Of a stretch of 64,000 nt of DNA, positions 1 to 6,916 are shown piece after piece. Position numbers and translations under genes: made by a program. The notes under the pieces are model-generated. The model ran no database searches, was not told the DNA's origin, and worked only from the letters and a program-made list of their open reading frames with translations. Position 1 is the stretch's first letter; the number at the start of each line of letters is the position of its first letter. The stretch comes from Prochlorococcus sp. MIT 1300 (GTDB taxonomy: Bacteria > Cyanobacteriota > Cyanobacteriia > PCC-6307 > Cyanobiaceae), in the NCBI RefSeq assembly GCF_034092375.1, contig NZ_CP139302.1:558001-622000 (forward strand), read 5' to 3'.

Positions 1-912
1 ATTGCCAGAAAGGACTTTGAGGCGATGTTCAAGGAAATGGAGGCTGATTACAACCTCAAGCACTTTGACCGTAAAGCTTCACTTGATCGGCTCAATGAAC
101 TTTCCCCTGAAGACAAAGCTATTTACGAAAGTTATCTAGTTCGTTCTGTTGTCTCCGAATTCTCGGGGTTTTTACTTTTTAAAGAAATCTCTAATCGCTT
201 CAAAAAAGCTGGTAGACAGGAGCTCGGGCAATTTTTCCAGTTTCTATCTAGGGATGAAGCCCGTCATGCAGGATTCCTTGGAAGAGCCCTCAAAGCAGAA
301 GGCATAAATGTTGACCTTCCTAACTTAGGGAATAAAAGAGCTGCAACATTTTTCCCATTAAGTTGGGTCTTGTACTCCTTATATCTCTCAGAAAAAATTG
401 GATATTGGCGTTACATCCTTATCAACAGGCACCTAAAAGATCATCCTGAAAAGGCATGTGCCCCTCTTTTTGATTTCTTCGAGCCTTGGTGCCAAGACGA
501 AAACCGTCACGGAGATTGCATAAATCTGATGATGCGTTGCTGGCCTGGAATGACCAAAGGCTTCCGCGGAAAAATACTTAGCAGGTTCTTCTTATGGACG
601 GTTTTCCTTACTCACACACTCACTGTTTGTGAGCGAGGCGACTTCTACAAAATGTTAGGTATTGACCCTGTTCTTTTCGATGAAGAGGTAATCATTCAAA
701 CAAATAATACCTCTAAAAATGCATTTCCTTGGGTGTACAAATTCGAGGACGGGAAGTTTTTAGAAATGCGAGTTCAAATATTAAATGCCTTTAAAAACTG
801 GAGAAAAAGTTCAGGATTAGCAAAGCCTTTGGCCTTTAGCAAGTTTGTCTCATTAATGCTTAGACAATTTGCTCTTCCTATGGAGAAAACAAATTCAGTT
901 AGATATTCTTAA
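1..912 (+). CDS. acsF: Mg-protoporphyrin IX monomethyl ester oxidative cyclase, 3' part
   Basis: This di-iron monooxygenase closes the isocyclic ring of chlorophyll, converting Mg-protoporphyrin IX monomethyl ester to protochlorophyllide using O2. The reading frame is open from base 1 and has no start inside the window, so the N-terminus lies upstream; the ATG at 25 is internal. Counting from that ATG, the two iron-ligand motifs are DEARH (residues 77-81) and DENRH (158-162), with further conserved acidic residues in a helical, ferritin-like region. It is followed by a convergent ferredoxin gene and a Ycf54-like gene, both relevant to the cyclase reaction. The assignment rests on family motifs and overall resemblance. 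Confidence 0.95.
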   Translation: MARKDFEAMFKEMEADYNLKHFDRKASLDRLNELSPEDKAIYESYLVRSVVSEFSGFLLFKEISNRFKKAGRQELGQFFQFLSRDEARHAGFLGRALKAEGINVDLPNLGNKRAATFFPLSWVLYSLYLSEKIGYWRYILINRHLKDHPEKACAPLFDFFEPWCQDENRHGDCINLMMRCWPGMTKGFRGKILSRFFLWTVFLTHTLTVCERGDFYKMLGIDPVLFDEEVIIQTNNTSKNAFPWVYKFEDGKFLEMRVQILNAFKNWRKSSGLAKPLAFSKFVSLMLRQFALPMEKTNSVRYS

Positions 913-985
913 AAAAATCCAGACAAGAAACTAATTAGAAACGAATGGATTAAAAGATAAGTTTCACTAACTAAAAAATATCAAT

Positions 986-1351
986 CTATAGGTCAAAGGG
1001 GCTTCCTGGTTGAGCGTTTACTTGACCTAAATACTTCCCAAATTGTTTTTCATACACTTCATCTTCATCTTGAGTTTCAAGTTCTAATGGCCCAGTAGCA
1101 CGAGCTATACAAAGCAATCCATAACCTTGTGCGACCATTTCCTGAGACAAACCTATACCAGTGGACTGATCCATAGACCCAGATAAAATTCGTACAGCAC
1201 ACGTTGTACAGCAACCATTCCTACAGGAAAATGGAAGTTCTTCGCCATGGGATTCAAAGCATCTAAGGATATAATCTCCCTCAGGCACATCAAAAGTAAT
1301 AGTTCGTCCCACTTTTCGATGATGGATAGTTACTTTGTGAAGAGGTTTCAT
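986..1351 (-). CDS. plant-type [2Fe-2S] ferredoxin
   Basis: A 121-residue soluble electron carrier. The cluster ligands are visible as C-x4-C-x2-C in CRNGCCTTC, about residues 43-51, with the fourth cysteine in LLCIA near residue 81. An extra cysteine sits directly beside the second ligand. The acidic C-terminal half (QDEDEVYEKQ) fits docking to electron donors or acceptors. It lies convergent to acsF and downstream of a ycf54-like gene on the same strand. The cyclase needs reduced ferredoxin, so this protein is a candidate donor, but that role is inferred only from position. It ends in a longer tail than petF-type ferredoxins. Confidence 0.9.
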   Translation of the reverse strand: MKPLHKVTIHHRKVGRTITFDVPEGDYILRCFESHGEELPFSCRNGCCTTCAVRILSGSMDQSTGIGLSQEMVAQGYGLLCIARATGPLELETQDEDEVYEKQFGKYLGQVNAQPGSPFDL

Positions 1352-1479
1352 ATCAATGAGCCAAAACAGAGGACAAGGGATTAAACAAAAGAATCATTAT
1401 TAAATGGATAGCTATATTAGAAATTAAAGGATCTAATTTGATAATCTTTCAATAAAGAAAGGTCAAAAGTAAATTCCTA

Positions 1480-1809
1480 CTAATTACTGCTTATATCTCT
1501 ATGAATGGGCGGCGGAGGAAGGGCACCTGCGTGAATATGTAATTCTTCAACGTCCAGTTCTGCTGTAAAGCATTCCCCACCAAAACGTAGTTTTAACCAG
1601 TCAATAGCTTTTGGGTCCTCTGCAACTACTGCTTCAACTCCATTACCAGGTAGCTTAAATTTCTCTACCAAGTCTGGCGAAAGGTACCAAAAAGCAACAT
1701 CCTTACCCTTTCTATTACGCCTTTCAGTAATTGTTTCACGTAACTGCCCATTGCCTGCCAATTGGCCTACAGGGGCAGAAAGTACATATAAAGACTTGGG
1801 GCCTGACAT
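1480..1809 (-). CDS. ycf54: Ycf54-like MgPME-cyclase complex protein
   Basis: A 109-residue protein resembling Ycf54, a small factor needed for stability and activity of the AcsF cyclase in cyanobacteria and plastids. Matching features are the N-terminal strand followed by a basic LRETITERRNRK helix, the DVAFW strand, and the diagnostic D-W-L-K-L-R helix near residues 69-74. Family members are about 100-110 residues, in agreement. It lies less than 1 kb from acsF, which strengthens the call. The C-terminus has a short proline run (PPPPI). No transmembrane segment is seen, so it should act as a soluble or peripheral subunit. Recognised from memory of the family, not from an alignment. Confidence 0.8.
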   Translation of the reverse strand: MSGPKSLYVLSAPVGQLAGNGQLRETITERRNRKGKDVAFWYLSPDLVEKFKLPGNGVEAVVAEDPKAIDWLKLRFGGECFTAELDVEELHIHAGALPPPPIHRDISSN

Positions 1810-1937
1810 AAATTAAAAGCCAATGAATATCCCTAAATTAATTATAGCCAATTCATCAGATGTCTTTTAAATGAAAGCTTCTGAAAAATCGAATAAAATC
1901 CAAAATCAATTATTTAATTGATTTGAAGCCTAACTAA

Positions 1938-2000
1938 GACATAAGTTGCAATTAAAAAACCCCACCCTTACGGTGGGGTTTTTTAATTGCAACTTATGTC
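1938..2000 (-). terminator. terminator within a 29-bp perfect inverted repeat
   Basis: Arms at 1938-1966 and 1972-2000 are perfectly complementary, with a 5-nt loop. The core is a GC-rich CCCCACC/GGTGGGG stem followed by a T run on both strands, so it can terminate the pcb gene ending at 2012. The pairing continues another 20 bp past the T tract, far longer than needed for termination. Confidence 0.85.
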
Positions 2001-2011
2001 ACTTCGACTAT

Positions 2012-3097
2012 TTAAGAGTCAATAGTGAAAGTCGCATTCTTTTCATTACCAATAGACGCACTGACCTTACTAAAATCAAAGCCAAGTGCCCGTAATGCAT
2101 GCCAGAAATGTCCCTGTAGGAAGAAGAAACCTAAGTAGTAATGGACATTAGAGAGTGCCGCTCTAGTTGTGTGACCCCAAAAAGCCCCACCACCTTGGAG
2201 ATCAACTGTATCGATCCAATATGGACAAACAGTGAACTTCAACTGAAGAGGCTCTCCATACCAAGCTTCGGGATAAACAGTGGTATTGGTTGCACACCAG
2301 AAAGCAGCAACAATAGCCATCCACCCGATACCGGCCAAAGACCAGGAGAGAACGGCTTCTGCTGAAAGCAATTCAGCTCCTTTGAACTTGGAGTATTCAC
2401 CAAGCCTTTTCTTTTCCCAAGGAGTAGATCCTGCAACCACATGTAATGCCCCACCAGTAATCTCAGCAAATGCCAAGAATGCGTGACCTCCCATGACATC
2501 CTCAAGGCTGTCAATTGCTAGGAAATCAAACTGTCGGTGCCAAATCATTGTCAGGTCAAGGTTGTAATTAACCTGACGGATAGCGCCTATAGCAGGGTCA
2601 TAAATACCATGCACTCTTGCCCATTCAACGAACCAGGCACAAGCAACACCAAAGAAAATCAGATGGTGACCAAGAATAAAAGTCTGGTTATCTGGGTTAC
2701 CCCATTCCAGCTTGAATTTTCTAGCTTGGACAACTTCTGAGTCCTGCATATCGCCAGGGAAAAGAAGAGAGTGAAGAAGCCCACCCCCTCCATAGACCAT
2801 GGAGAAAATCAAATGGAGAATTGCAATTGTTGCAACCCCAGCACCTGTCCAAACACCAGCTTCATCGAAGCCAATGCCGATAGACGCCAAATGAGCGAGA
2901 AATATCGAACTCTGATGCCCCATTGGCACCGAGGGGTCAAAGCGAGCAAGCTCCCATAGGGTGCTTCCACCAGCCGCAAAGCAAATCAGACCAGTATGTG
3001 CGGCATGAGCTGCAATGAATTTGCCTGAGCGGTTGGTGACCCCAGAATTGCCAGCCCACCATCCATAGGTGATGTCTGGGTTTCCATAGGTCTGCAT
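2012..3097 (-). CDS. pcb: Pcb divinyl-chlorophyll a/b-binding antenna protein (copy 1)
   Basis: A thylakoid membrane antenna protein of the CP43/IsiA superfamily, 361 residues, with six predicted transmembrane helices. Prochlorococcus uses Pcb proteins in place of phycobilisomes to deliver light energy to photosystem II or I. Conserved family blocks are visible: the start MQTYGNP followed by YGWW, FILGHHLIF, WFVEWARVHGIYDP, FLAFAEITGGALH, SAEAVLSWSLAGIGWMAIVAAFW and the C-terminal FLQGHFWHALRALGFDF; the histidines in these helices are chlorophyll ligands in the family. Its 5' region lacks the leader shared by the other three copies, so it may be controlled differently. I cannot assign the letter (A-H) or the photosystem partner. 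Confidence 0.95.
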   Translation of the reverse strand: MQTYGNPDITYGWWAGNSGVTNRSGKFIAAHAAHTGLICFAAGGSTLWELARFDPSVPMGHQSSIFLAHLASIGIGFDEAGVWTGAGVATIAILHLIFSMVYGGGGLLHSLLFPGDMQDSEVVQARKFKLEWGNPDNQTFILGHHLIFFGVACAWFVEWARVHGIYDPAIGAIRQVNYNLDLTMIWHRQFDFLAIDSLEDVMGGHAFLAFAEITGGALHVVAGSTPWEKKRLGEYSKFKGAELLSAEAVLSWSLAGIGWMAIVAAFWCATNTTVYPEAWYGEPLQLKFTVCPYWIDTVDLQGGGAFWGHTTRAALSNVHYYLGFFFLQGHFWHALRALGFDFSKVSASIGNEKNATFTIDS

Positions 3098-3649
3098 AAT
3101 TGCTTAGGAGATAAGGGAGAAAAACCTTCTGAACAGTACAAGCGACTGAATTGATATGGACGGAATAGTTAAAGGTCTTTATTTATAGAGAGCAAAAGTA
3201 CTCTGATTAAAAAAAAAAAAACCCAGATTTTTGAAGGCTGCTCAATCTATTGAATGGGTAGGGCAAGACTGCAGAACAATCAGAAATCACTTGCACTGCA
3301 ATGGATCTAACCGACAAAGGGGCAGTGGACTAAGGCTATAAAGGATAGAAGCTCATTCGAGCAGAAAAGAAAACTACAAGCAAGCTGGTCGTAGGTCTCC
3401 AAAAGGCAACAAATTAATTGTGCAGCAGTCTTTAGGGCAAGAAGGAACAAATGGCTTGAAAGAATCGATCAAATAAGCTTTCAACCATCCAAGAGAAGCG
3501 TAGTAAAAGCGACTAACAGCTCATAGCTTCACGAAACATATGCAAAGGGCTTATTAAAACTAATTTCAAATCCTCTTAGAGGGTTGAAGAGGATTAAGGA
3601 GTTAGGTTATCTATATCCCCAATTCGAATCAAAACTGCTAGTGCTACCA
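3098..3649. other. 552-nt divergent intergenic region, no gene called
   Basis: This gap separates the first pcb gene (minus) from a small membrane-protein gene (plus), so it should hold two promoters. It contains an A-tract near 3210-3222. A 9-bp stem (3569-3577 with 3587-3595) enclosing a purine-rich loop lies just upstream of the small gene, without a T tract. Only very short ORFs are present. A non-coding RNA is possible, but nothing recognisable was found. Confidence 0.5.
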
Positions 3650-3844
3650 ATGATTCACTTCTCTGAGCTCCTGACTCTTCTCCCACACCCATCCGACCTT
3701 GGCTTAATCAAGCCTTCAGGAGGGTTTGAGCTGCTACCAGCCATATGTGCCCTAGCGGTAGTCTTCGGAGCATCTCAGTTCTTCTACTATTCAGACGACT
3801 CCAAAAGGATTGACCCTTGGGCGAAACCTGAAAACTACAAGTAG
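3650..3844 (+). CDS. small single-pass membrane protein, unrecognised
   Basis: A 64-residue protein with one clear transmembrane stretch (LLPAICALAVVFGASQFFYY, about residues 29-48) and a polar C-terminal tail ending DPWAKPENYK. The reading frame can extend up to a TTG at 3584, but that start falls inside a hairpin, and the ATG at 3650 gives a compact protein, so I prefer it. It is encoded opposite to the pcb genes on either side and has its own terminator. Its size and topology resemble the many one-helix proteins of thylakoid complexes, but I do not recognise the family. Function is unknown. Confidence 0.6.
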   Translation: MIHFSELLTLLPHPSDLGLIKPSGGFELLPAICALAVVFGASQFFYYSDDSKRIDPWAKPENYK

Positions 3845-3891
3845 GAGAGCCTAAAGAAGGCAATCCACGCTTAGGTAATTAAGCCAAAGTC

Positions 3892-3923
3892 AAAAGCAGG
3901 GCTAAGTCCCTGCTTTTTTTTTT
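3892..3923 (+). terminator. rho-independent terminator of the small membrane-protein gene
   Basis: A 10-bp perfect stem (3892-3901 with 3908-3917) with a 6-nt loop is followed by a long T run ending at 3923. It lies 48 bases after the stop codon. Confidence 0.85.
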
Positions 3924-4002
3924 CTAACATTCAAAGTTTCTAAAAAATTAAATCCAAGGAGTGGATACTAGGAATAGGAGTCATTAAAAAAACATATAAA
4001 AA

Positions 4003-4024
4003 GGGCCTCGTAAAAACGAGGCCC
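4003..4024 (-). terminator. rho-independent terminator of pcb copy 2
   Basis: GGGCCTCG (4003-4010) pairs with CGAGGCCC (4017-4024) around a 6-nt A-rich loop. On the minus strand the stem is followed by a T-rich tract. It lies about 50 bases after the stop codon of the minus-strand pcb gene. Confidence 0.8.
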
Positions 4025-4074
4025 TAAAAGTTCTAAAGTTAAATCGAATACATTCAAACTAACTTTAAAGCTTT

Positions 4075-5133
4075 TTAATCTGCTGCAGGCGCAGCTAAGC
4101 CGGAGAGATTACCGAGAATCCTCCTGAAATCAACTCCCTGTGCTCTTAAGGCATGCCATAAGTGACCCTGGATGCAGAAGAATCCAAAGTAATACTGAAC
4201 ATTTACTAGAGCTGCTCTAGTTGTATGCCCAAGGAAGTATTTGCAATCAGAAATATCACCAGTATCAACCCAATATGGGGAGATGCCAAATTTAAGTGAC
4301 AAGGTCTCTCCATAGAACTCAACTGGATAAACAGTGGTATTTTGCGATGCCCAAAATGCAGCAAGAATACCCATCCAACCTAAGCCAGCCAATGACCAAG
4401 AAAGGACCGCTTCAGCAGAAAGAAGGCCTGCACCTTTGAACTTGGTGTATTCACCAATTTGGCGGGTAGCAATGTGCCAAGCACCGCCACTTATTTGCAA
4501 GAAGGCCAAGAAGGCATGGCCACTCATTACATCCTCAAGGCTGTCAATGGTGAAAAAGTCAAATTGGTGGCTCAAGAGCATTCCGAAGTCCCCATAACCA
4601 GGGAAGACGGTACGGACTGCGCCGATGGCTGGATCATAAATTCCATGGACCCTTGCCCATTCAACAAACCAAATATTCGCGACACCTAAGAAAATTAAAT
4701 GGTGTCCAAGTATGAAAGTCAGGTTGTCAGGGTTGTCCCACTCAAGCTTGAACTTAGGAGTTGTAGGGATTGGTCCACTCTGAAGGTCTGGGTCAAAAAC
4801 CAATGCATGTAGAAGAGCTGCTCCCCCATACACAGCAGAAAAAATCAGATGGAAGATTGCGATAGTTGCAACCCCTGCTCCTGTCCAGACACCAGCTTCA
4901 TCAAAGCCAATGCCTAACGTGGCTAAATGGGAAAGATAAATCGAGCTCTGATGGCCCATTGAGACCGAAGGGTCAAACCGGGCAAGCTCCCAAAGACAGC
5001 TTGCACCCGTAGCAAAACAAATAATTCCTGTATGCCCAACATGCGAGCTAATAAATCGTCCAGCTCGGTTGGTCACTACAGAATTACCAACCCACCACCC
5101 GTAGGTAGGGTTTGGATTTCCATAGGTCTGCAT
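4075..5133 (-). CDS. pcb: Pcb divinyl-chlorophyll a/b-binding antenna protein (copy 2)
   Basis: A 352-residue six-helix chlorophyll-binding antenna protein of the CP43/IsiA superfamily in the thylakoid. It shares MQTYGNP, YGWWVGNSVVTN, FILGHHLIFLGVANIWFVEW, SLEDVMSGHAFLAF, SAEAVLSWSLAGLGWM and IQGHLWHALRAQGVDF with its neighbours. It appears the most divergent of the four: cysteines in helix regions (SCLWELARF, FFCIQGH), a distinct lumenal segment around residue 120 (LQSGPIPTTPKFKLEW) and a C-terminus ending LAAPAAD. It carries the shared pcb 5' leader. Which photosystem it serves cannot be told by eye. Confidence 0.95.
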   Translation of the reverse strand: MQTYGNPNPTYGWWVGNSVVTNRAGRFISSHVGHTGIICFATGASCLWELARFDPSVSMGHQSSIYLSHLATLGIGFDEAGVWTGAGVATIAIFHLIFSAVYGGAALLHALVFDPDLQSGPIPTTPKFKLEWDNPDNLTFILGHHLIFLGVANIWFVEWARVHGIYDPAIGAVRTVFPGYGDFGMLLSHQFDFFTIDSLEDVMSGHAFLAFLQISGGAWHIATRQIGEYTKFKGAGLLSAEAVLSWSLAGLGWMGILAAFWASQNTTVYPVEFYGETLSLKFGISPYWVDTGDISDCKYFLGHTTRAALVNVQYYFGFFCIQGHLWHALRAQGVDFRRILGNLSGLAAPAAD

Positions 5134-5245
5134 AATTTAAGAGGGCAGGGAGGTAATACGCCAAGAAGACTACACTCATCTGGAGCTGGATCGGCAAGGC
5201 CGTTCAGCATCCGTAAAGGTCTGCGGCACAAGGGTTTTACCTTCC
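5134..5245 (-). promoter_or_regulatory. conserved pcb leader, copy a
   Basis: The roughly 110 bases upstream of this pcb start closely match those upstream of pcb copy 4 and, more loosely, copy 3. Blocks held in common, read on the plus strand, are ATAATTTAA next to the start codon, GGTAATACGCC, TACACTCA and GTTCAGCATCCGTAAAG. No strong Shine-Dalgarno sequence precedes the ATG. It probably covers the untranslated leader and perhaps promoter elements. Confidence 0.65.
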
Positions 5246-5248
5246 GGG

Positions 5249-5275
5249 ATTGAGACACCTTATAGGTGTCTCAAT
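5249..5275. repeat. perfect 12-bp palindrome with 3-nt loop
   Basis: Arms 5249-5260 and 5264-5275 are fully complementary around TAT. No T tract follows on either strand, so it is not a typical terminator. It sits directly upstream of the conserved pcb leader and could be an operator or an RNA hairpin. Confidence 0.6.
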
Positions 5276-5420
5276 GAAGTAAATAATTAGAGCCTCACTT
5301 TCCTTGCCCTAACAGGGTTTTCAGGACAGCTAAAAAAATTCTCATCCCAGAAAAAGAAGTATTAATCAATCCAAACGACTATTCGCTCATCAAAATGGAG
5401 ATAAAATTCCGTAAAAGTCC

Positions 5421-5462
5421 AACAAGAAAGCCCTCCCCAAATAAGGGAAGGGCTTTCTTGTT
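5421..5462 (-). terminator. rho-independent terminator of pcb copy 3
   Basis: A 14-bp perfect stem (5421-5434 with 5449-5462) includes the GC-rich AAGCCCT/AGGGCTT core. It lies about 60 bases beyond the stop codon of the minus-strand pcb gene. Confidence 0.8.
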
Positions 5463-5520
5463 TATTGAAAGAAGGTTCCCCTAGTGAGACTTCATTAGGG
5501 GATCAAAATTGATCTTAAAA

Positions 5521-6618
5521 TCAATTGAGAGTAAGTCTTGTGTTATCGAGATTTACTACCGCATCACGAATTCTCTTGAAGTCAAAGCCCATAGCCCGTA
5601 AAGCGTGCCACAAATGACCCTGGATAAAGAAGAAGCCAAGGTAGTAATGGACATTTGTTAGCCAAGCTCGAGTTGTATGCCCAAGAGGAGCGCCATCAAT
5701 TGGTCCTACAGTATCAACCCAATAAGGTGAAATACCAAACTTAATTGCTAACGGCTCGCCATACCAAGCTTCGGGATAAACAGTGGTGTTGGTTGCACAC
5801 CAAAACGCAGCGATAATTGCCATCCAGCCGATACCGGCTAAAGACCAAGAAAGGATAGCTTCAGCAGAAAGAAGGCCTGCACCTTTAAACTTGGTGTATG
5901 GACCAAGTAAGCCAGAACCCATCTTGGTTGCTATGTGATGAGCTCCGCCGAGGATCTGAGCAAAAGCCAAAAAGGCATGACCGCCCATGACATCCTCAAG
6001 ATTATTAATGGTTAGGAAGTCAAACTGATGATTCCATATGTGGGCCAAATTTAAGTTGTACTCAACCTGACGAATAGCGTCTATTGCAGGGTCATAAATT
6101 CCATGAACCCTTGCCCATTCAACAAACCAGATATTTGCAACACCTAGAAATATCAGGTGATGGCCGAGAATAAAGGTCTGGTTGTCAGGATTATCCCACT
6201 CAAGCTTGAATCTTTTCGCCTGGCGATGTTCCGGACGATCAGGTGCAAACAGGCCAGAACTATTTTGAGTATCTTCACTGAAAACAGCAGAATGGAGGAG
6301 ACCAGCACCTCCATAAACCATTGAACAGATGAGATGGAAGGCAGCTATGAAGAAAACACCAGCCCCAGTCCAAACTCCTGACTCGTCAAAACCAATCCCA
6401 ATAGATGCCAAATGAGGAATACTTACCAAGCCTTGATGACCCATAGGTACTGAAGGGTCATAGCGAGCTAAATCCCAAAGGGTGCTCGCTCCAGCGGTGA
6501 AGCAAATCAATCCTGTATGTGCAACATGCGAGCCAATGAAACGGCTTGAGCGGTTGGTCACCACAGAATTACCAACCCACCACCCGTAGGTAGGGTTTGG
6601 ATTTCCATAGGTCTGCAT
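5521..6618 (-). CDS. pcb: Pcb divinyl-chlorophyll a/b-binding antenna protein (copy 3)
   Basis: A 365-residue thylakoid antenna protein with six transmembrane helices, the longest of the four copies. It has an extra polar stretch near residues 115-137 (SEDTQNSSGLFAPDRPEHRQ) in the loop that follows helix 2-3, and a longer tail after the last helix. All family blocks are present (FILGHHLIFLGVANIWFVEW, NNLEDVMGGHAFLAF, SAEAILSWSLAGIGWMAII, FIQGHLWHALRAMGFDF). The first 60 or so coding bases and the start region are nearly identical to pcb copy 2, although the genes diverge further in. Shared leader upstream. Partner photosystem not determined. Confidence 0.95.
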   Translation of the reverse strand: MQTYGNPNPTYGWWVGNSVVTNRSSRFIGSHVAHTGLICFTAGASTLWDLARYDPSVPMGHQGLVSIPHLASIGIGFDESGVWTGAGVFFIAAFHLICSMVYGGAGLLHSAVFSEDTQNSSGLFAPDRPEHRQAKRFKLEWDNPDNQTFILGHHLIFLGVANIWFVEWARVHGIYDPAIDAIRQVEYNLNLAHIWNHQFDFLTINNLEDVMGGHAFLAFAQILGGAHHIATKMGSGLLGPYTKFKGAGLLSAEAILSWSLAGIGWMAIIAAFWCATNTTVYPEAWYGEPLAIKFGISPYWVDTVGPIDGAPLGHTTRAWLTNVHYYLGFFFIQGHLWHALRAMGFDFKRIRDAVVNLDNTRLTLN

Positions 6619-6715
6619 AATTTAAAGAGATCCAAGCGGTAATACGCCTCGAACACTACACTCAATTGCGACTAACAAGGCACTGCTGTTCAGCATCCGT
6701 AAAGATATGCCGAAT
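6619..6715 (-). promoter_or_regulatory. conserved pcb leader, copy b
   Basis: This shares the ATAATTTAA start-proximal block, GGTAATACGCC, the CACTACACTCA block and GTTCAGCATCCGTAAAG with the other two pcb leaders. The middle part (about 6661-6690) has diverged from them. Confidence 0.6.
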
Positions 6716-6837
6716 TAAGCCTGAAGAAATTTGTGAGGTATTTGATCGTACAAATCCTCTTTTGTTTGTCTTAGCTCTCAAAACTCCAATTCTTTCTTGA
6801 AAATTGGTTAAGCAGCAATAAAAGTTAAAAGTAAAAA

Positions 6838-6861
6838 AGCCCCATCAACTCTGATGGGGCT
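6838..6861 (-). terminator. rho-independent terminator of pcb copy 4
   Basis: AGCCCCATCA (6838-6847) pairs with TGATGGGGCT (6852-6861). On the minus strand the stem is followed by a run of six T. It is about 55 bases after the pcb stop codon. Confidence 0.85.
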
Positions 6862-6916
6862 TGGTATCTATTTAAAAATAATTAACCTATTTCCTCAACA
6901 CCTATTAAGCAGGTGC

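Noticed and set aside
1903-1924. 10-bp AT-only palindrome before the long hairpin
   Set aside because: Low-complexity A/T pairing is expected by chance in this composition and there is no associated feature.
2141-2959. Several open frames opposite the first pcb gene
   Set aside because: They lie fully inside a well-supported pcb gene on the other strand and show no independent protein features. The same holds for frames opposite the other pcb genes.
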